Under the pieces are notes generated by a model. The model was not told where the DNA came from. It ran no database searches and saw only the letters and a list, made by a program, of their open reading frames with translations. Of a DNA stretch of 60,000 nt, positions 55,739 through 60,000 are shown one piece after another. Every line of letters begins with the position of its first letter. The first letter of the stretch is position 1. Made by a program: the position numbers and the translations under genes. The DNA is from Adiantum capillus-veneris (Eukaryota > Streptophyta > Polypodiopsida > Polypodiales > Pteridaceae), in the NCBI GenBank assembly GCA_014529385.2, contig CM043967.1, forward strand, positions 11,486,001 to 11,546,000, written 5' to 3'.

Positions 55739-57273
55739 TGTCACTTGGAGCCCCATCAGACGGGGTCCCCATAAGTTGGTAGGTGTAACTATGTCAGACT
55801 TTGTAAATAATTAATGTATTTACAAGAAAAGAATTATCTAATTAGTTGTGTACACATCAGAATAGATCTAGCAGTTTCTGGGGCCTCAAGTGCGCCCAAG
55901 TTTGGGCGAGAGCACCTCAGGGAGACCCTAGCAGAAAATACCCTGAAGCCTTAGTGATTGGGAAATTGGGTCTTCAATGAAAGGGTAGATAGTAGCCTCA
56001 GATTTTAGGCTCAGAAAATTATGCGCGCTAGTGCCAGCACAGGAATGAGATGCGGTCCTTAGAATAATAACCCTAAGGCTTGAATCATTTTATGGCCTTA
56101 GGATAAGTCAGTTAATGTATTTTTAAATTGTTTATGCCGGACCAAATGACCGGACAAGTGCGAACAGGTAATGCCAGAGCAATGTCGGTACGGCATTGCG
56201 TTGGGGAGCAGCTAACAATTTCCTTAGTAGCATCTGTGTGTAGTTGTAAGTTAATTTGCACATTTCATTAATAGCCTAGGGACTTTTAAAAGTGAAAGTT
56301 GAAGGGTTTTTTAAGTTATTAAGTAAGTGTTCCAAGTGGCGCACTTACCAATGCAAACTAACTCTCTCTCACTCTCACTCTCACCCTCTCTCTCTTCCTA
56401 GCGCCCCCTCTCCCTGATGGCTATTTAGGAGCCCCCCCTCCCCCATTTTCAGGGTTGGCAGAGCTCCTACCCCCCTATTGTGAGTATGCTCTACGCATTG
56501 GAGCCCTCCATGGAAGCTTGAGAGCAGTCCCTTGCGACATATGTGGTGGCCTCGTGCTCCCGTTGTCTAGAACAAGGGTTCTCATAGCCATAGCCAGCTT
56601 TTAGTGAAGTTTCATCGCTACAGAGTGTGGTGGCTGTAAATTCTCTGTTTTCAGCCCTTAATCATCTCTTTTAGGGTGAATTTCAGCAAAATACGTATAG
56701 AATCTAGTTCTTCTCTACCTACACTACGCGTACACAAAGTTTCGTGCAGTTCCATCGCGGAAAAGGTCTCTATTTCGGCTTTGGAAGGTGCTCAAGTAAC
56801 ATTTTCAGGTTATGTGCAGAAAATTACAACAAGCATGTGTGCGTGCATTTTACGTGTTTCTCCCTTGTTTTTGTTGCAGGAATGATTATGCATAAAGGGA
56901 CTCAGTTAGCGGAAGGTAGACTCTCAATCTCGAGAGCTTCCGTTGAGTTTTGTGGAAGATAGACTCTCGCTTTCGAGAGCTTTCCAAAATCTCATAGCAG
57001 AGGGAAAATCCTCTCATTATTCAGAGAGTAGCTTTCGCACTCTCTCAGTCAGAAGCAGAAAAGAAAGAATAGAGGACCGGCTATTGCCGCGTTCTTGTGC
57101 TTGTAAAGATTCTCCCTTAGTAATAAAGATAATCTCTTTATGGGGGGGGACCAACCCATCTTCTGGTCCCCAATGAAGTGTCAAGCTTTCTCTCTCTCTC
57201 TCTCTCTCTCTAATTCTCTTGAGTATTTTTAGTACAATTAAAAGTCAATTTATGCTTCTATATTTTTGTGACA
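55739..57273 (+). repeat. 5' LTR of element E
   Basis: TGTCACTTGG to TTTTTGTGACA, 1,535 bp, with matching TGTCAC/GTGACA ends, followed by a primer site. The start has a small hairpin (GGAGCCCC/GGGGTCC). A CT repeat lies at 57,187-57,211. The 3' LTR is beyond the window. Confidence 0.85.
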
Positions 57274-57274
57274 G

Positions 57275-57286
57275 TGGTATTAGAGC
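57275..57286 (+). promoter_or_regulatory. Primer binding site of element E
   Basis: TGGTATTAGAGC, one mismatch from the initiator tRNA-Met type, one base after the LTR end. Confidence 0.85.
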
Positions 57287-57339
57287 AAGGTCATCTCTCT
57301 CTTCCTTAAGGAATTGACGACTCTTGGCAGACTGCAGAA

Positions 57340-58640
57340 ATGGGAGGACGCGAGATAGAGTTCTCTCTCCTTCAACAACAGGTGGAAGAGTTGCAAAAAG
57401 CTCTCTCCCATCCAGAAGTCCAAAAGATTCTCCATACTCTTGAGAAAGGGAAGGAGAAAGTGCCGATGGGGTCGGAGGAAATCCCGCAGAACCCAAAGGT
57501 GCCAGAACTAAGGAAAGATCCTTTGATTGGAACATCCCGCAGGCACGAGAAGCAGAGGAAACCTCCAGAACGTCATGTGCGGTTTAATCCAAAGGTTCAA
57601 GAGCAGGATTCTCCTCAGTTTTCTTTCATGAAGGATCTGGATGACATCGTCGCTCCAAAGGACATGTTTCTGGACAATCCGTTGCAGCAAGAAGTGCATT
57701 CAAGGGAAAGGACTCCTGTACTCAAGGAGTCTAAGCATAGAAAGAAGGAGCACCATAAGAAGAAGCACCACAGGCAGAAAACATTCAAGTCGGGAGACAA
57801 AGATGTGAAATTCGACACCTACAATGGACGGCGTGATAATGACAGCTTTGGCTTTCATCCGCCAATTTGAAGTTGCATTTGCAGAAGGGAATTTTAAAGA
57901 AAGATCCAAGCTTCGCCATGTCAGTATGTACCTGAAAGGCACCGTCAGCAGTCGGTGGGTAACCCTTATCCTGGAAGATGGCAAACCCCAAGATTGGACT
58001 GCTTTCAAGAAGGAGTTCTACGCACAGTTCCTTCCTCCTTATTATGAGGAAGAGGTAAAGAAAGAATGGGATCGACTTTCACAGTCGGAGAACGAAACTG
58101 TTCCACGCTATGTGGATAGGTTTTGGGACGTTCTCTTGAAAGTCACTCCATTCAAGAAGATTGACGATTCGGAAAAGATGCGCAAATTTGAAGCAGGATT
58201 GCATGAAGCCTTGCAAAAGGCTATGAAGCTTTATCCTCGGAGTAACTTGCAGATACTTATGGAATCAGCCCGCATAGCTGATGGAATACATGACAAGGGT
58301 ACTCCCGGGAAGATGAAGCAAAGCACTTACCATGCCAAGCAGAAGGCTCTCCATGAGCAGCCTACCTCTACTTCTTCTTCTCAAAAGAAGAAAAGAACCG
58401 CCTCCGAAGCAGAAGCAAAGCCAAATCAGCCCAAGAAAGGGAGATATCTTTCTCCTGCTGAATTGAGAATCTACATTAGTGAAGGAAGATGCTTCAAGTG
58501 CGGACAAGTTGGTCATATGAAGGGTGATTGTCCTACCAAATCTCCGCAACCACCCTCTTCCAATGCAGTCCCAGATGTACAGGGAAATACAACCAAGGAT
58601 GGAAAAGAAAGAGTTCTTCTCAAAGCATGGGGCAGCATCA
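57340..58640 (+). pseudogene. Element E gag
   Basis: It starts at MGGREIEFSLLQQQVEELQ (ATG 57,340) with a coiled-coil-like N-terminus and a basic His/Lys-rich stretch (KHRKKEHHKKKHHRQK). A one-base shift at about 57,840 moves into the frame 57,824-58,777 with LAFIRQFEVAFAEGNFKE, FYAQFLPPYYEEEVK, VPRYVDRFWDVLL and the CCHC knuckle CFKCGQVGHMKGDC (about 58,491-58,532). It is otherwise continuous, so only one indel breaks gag. Confidence 0.9.
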
Positions 58641-59218
58641 ACAACCAACGGGCTCTTATTCTGTTTGACCCTGGCAGTACAGAAAACTTCATTTCTACAA
58701 AGTTAGCCGATGACCTGAACTTACAACCCAATCGTTTTGGAGTTTCTATTCAAGCACAATCTGCTTTCAAAGGATAGAACTCTAACTCTACTCCAATCAT
58801 AGGGAAGCTGAATCTAAAGGTCGACAACTACAAAGATCAAGAGTCTGTCTTACTAGCTTCACTTGAAGGATGCGATGTTATCTTGGGAATGCCTTGGCAC
58901 TACAAGATGCATCCCATTCCTGATTATGTTCAGAAAACCTTATCCTTTGCTCATAAAGGAAAGGAGTATCTTGTACTTCCAGATGCAGGTGATTGGCGTA
59001 TCCCTATCGCCAATCACATTGCCATCAAGAAAGTAATGAAAAAGTGTGTTTCAGTGTACTGGATTTTTGCAAGAGAGAGAGATGTGTCTGCTTCACAACT
59101 TTCTTCCTCTTTAGAGCAAAAACGACTTAAGTTATTAGAAAGTTTTAAGGATTGTTTCGCAGATGAATTCCAAATGAACTCCCACCTCCTTGACCTGAGG
59201 ATCATACAATTGATTTGA
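58641..59218 (+). pseudogene. Element E protease
   Basis: In the gag frame: ALILFDPGSTENFISTKLA is the active-site loop (DPGS form). A single TAG at 58,775 follows, then the same frame goes on with LASLEGCDVILGMPWHYKM. The segment to 59,218 is the protease-RT linker (FKDCFADEF). Apart from the TAG, the frame is intact from gag through protease, as in a fused gag-pro. Confidence 0.85.
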
Positions 59219-60000
59219 TCCCAGGAATTTCTCCTCCAAATCAGCCCCCTTATCGAGTTAGTCTAATGCAGCAAGAGGAAATTCTCAAGCAAGTTAACGA
59301 ACTTTTGGAGAAGGGCTTAATAAGGCCTAGTACTTCTCCATATTGTTCACCTGTCTTGCTAGTACAGAAAAAGGATGGCACATTCCGCATGTGCATAGAC
59401 TATAGATCTCTCAACAAGATCACAATTAAGAATCGATTTCCAATCCCTCGGATTGACGACATTCTTGACAAGTTACAAGGAGCAAGTCTCTAGTCGTATA
59501 GACTTGAAGAGCGGTTATCATCAAATCCGCATAGCTCCTCAGGATGTACATAAGACTTCATTTAGAACAACCTTCGGGTTGTATGAATTTTTAGTGATGC
59601 CTTTTGGACTCACTAATGCACCAGCCACATTCAGCAGAATGATGGATAGAATCTTCCACTCATATAGAAGCTTTACAGGCGTTTTCTTTGATGACGTCTT
59701 AATCTTCTTAGAGATGGAAGACGAACACTATAAGCATCTCGCCTTAGCGTTTGAAGAATTACGCAAACACAAATTATTTGTGAATGCTAAGAAGAGTGAG
59801 TTCTTTCTAAAAGAAATCCACTATTTGAGCCATATAGTATCTCACAACCAAGTGAGAATGGACCCTGATAAGATTCAAGCAGTTGTAGAATGGCCTACAC
59901 CAACTACAATACATGATGTACGAAGCTTCCTCGGTCTCTGTTCCTATTATCGACGTTTCATTCGAGCCTTTGCCGTGATAGCAGGTCCCCTCCATGACCT
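59215..60000 (+). pseudogene. Element E reverse transcriptase, runs off the window
   Basis: 59,215-59,493: [52 protein letters not shown]. After a one-base shift at about 59,490 comes [39 protein letters not shown], the catalytic FFDDVLIF (about 59,690), then FFLKEIHYLSHIVS and SFLGLCSYYRRFIR. RNase H and integrase are outside. Confidence 0.9.

Overview
This window looks like repeat-rich nuclear DNA of a land plant. No host gene can be defended. Everything recognisable is a transposable element: Ty1/Copia with a TGGTATCAGAGC primer site, Ty3/Gypsy chromoviruses with chromodomains, a PIF/Harbinger element with a Pong-like terminus, an L1-type LINE and a Penelope-like retroelement (PLE). The presence of a CxC-type PLE makes a seed-free vascular plant such as a fern or lycophyte my best guess, but this is inference. 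No rRNA, tRNA or CRISPR was seen.

Left part (1-11,600): a heavily deleted minus-strand Copia element with one LTR (2,849-3,299); an unidentified plus-strand reading frame interrupted only by TAG codons (about 3,337-4,214); an unidentified minus-strand pseudogene (4,336-5,733); and about 6 kb of AT-rich non-coding DNA with a 310-bp dispersed repeat.

11,656-20,250: a PLE unit. Two 2.34-kb direct repeats (pseudo-LTRs), each beginning in a CA microsatellite and carrying a TATA box plus hairpin, flank an internal part with an unknown ORF1 and a broken ORF2. ORF2 has a CxC motif, a DKS motif, a KIHK fingers motif and a YMDD reverse transcriptase. A double hairpin follows the ORF2 stop. Next come microsatellites and a PIF/Harbinger element (from 21,628) with a Myb-like ORF and a broken DDE transposase.

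25,735-52,743 is a nest of insertions. The base layer is a minus-strand LINE. Chromovirus A (27,081-37,878) sits in the LINE endonuclease. A holds a non-autonomous LTR element D (28,878-33,078) and a 168-bp hAT-type MITE with an 8-bp target duplication. To the right, element C (same family as D) has its 3' LTR at 40,502-50,697. That LTR is interrupted by a solo LTR (41,098-42,744, duplication CAAAA) and by complete chromovirus B (43,334-50,678, duplication GTTAG). C and D share a conserved accessory protein of unknown function lying between protease and polypurine tract.

52,720-60,000: a plus-strand chromovirus fragment F (RT to chromodomain), a truncated LTR G, and the 5' LTR, gag, protease and start of RT of another Gypsy element E that runs off the window. 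Almost every coding region carries stops or frameshifts. Many stops are explained by C to T change at Gln or Arg codons, as expected for methylated plant transposons. The Harbinger Myb-like ORF and PLE ORF1 are the best preserved.
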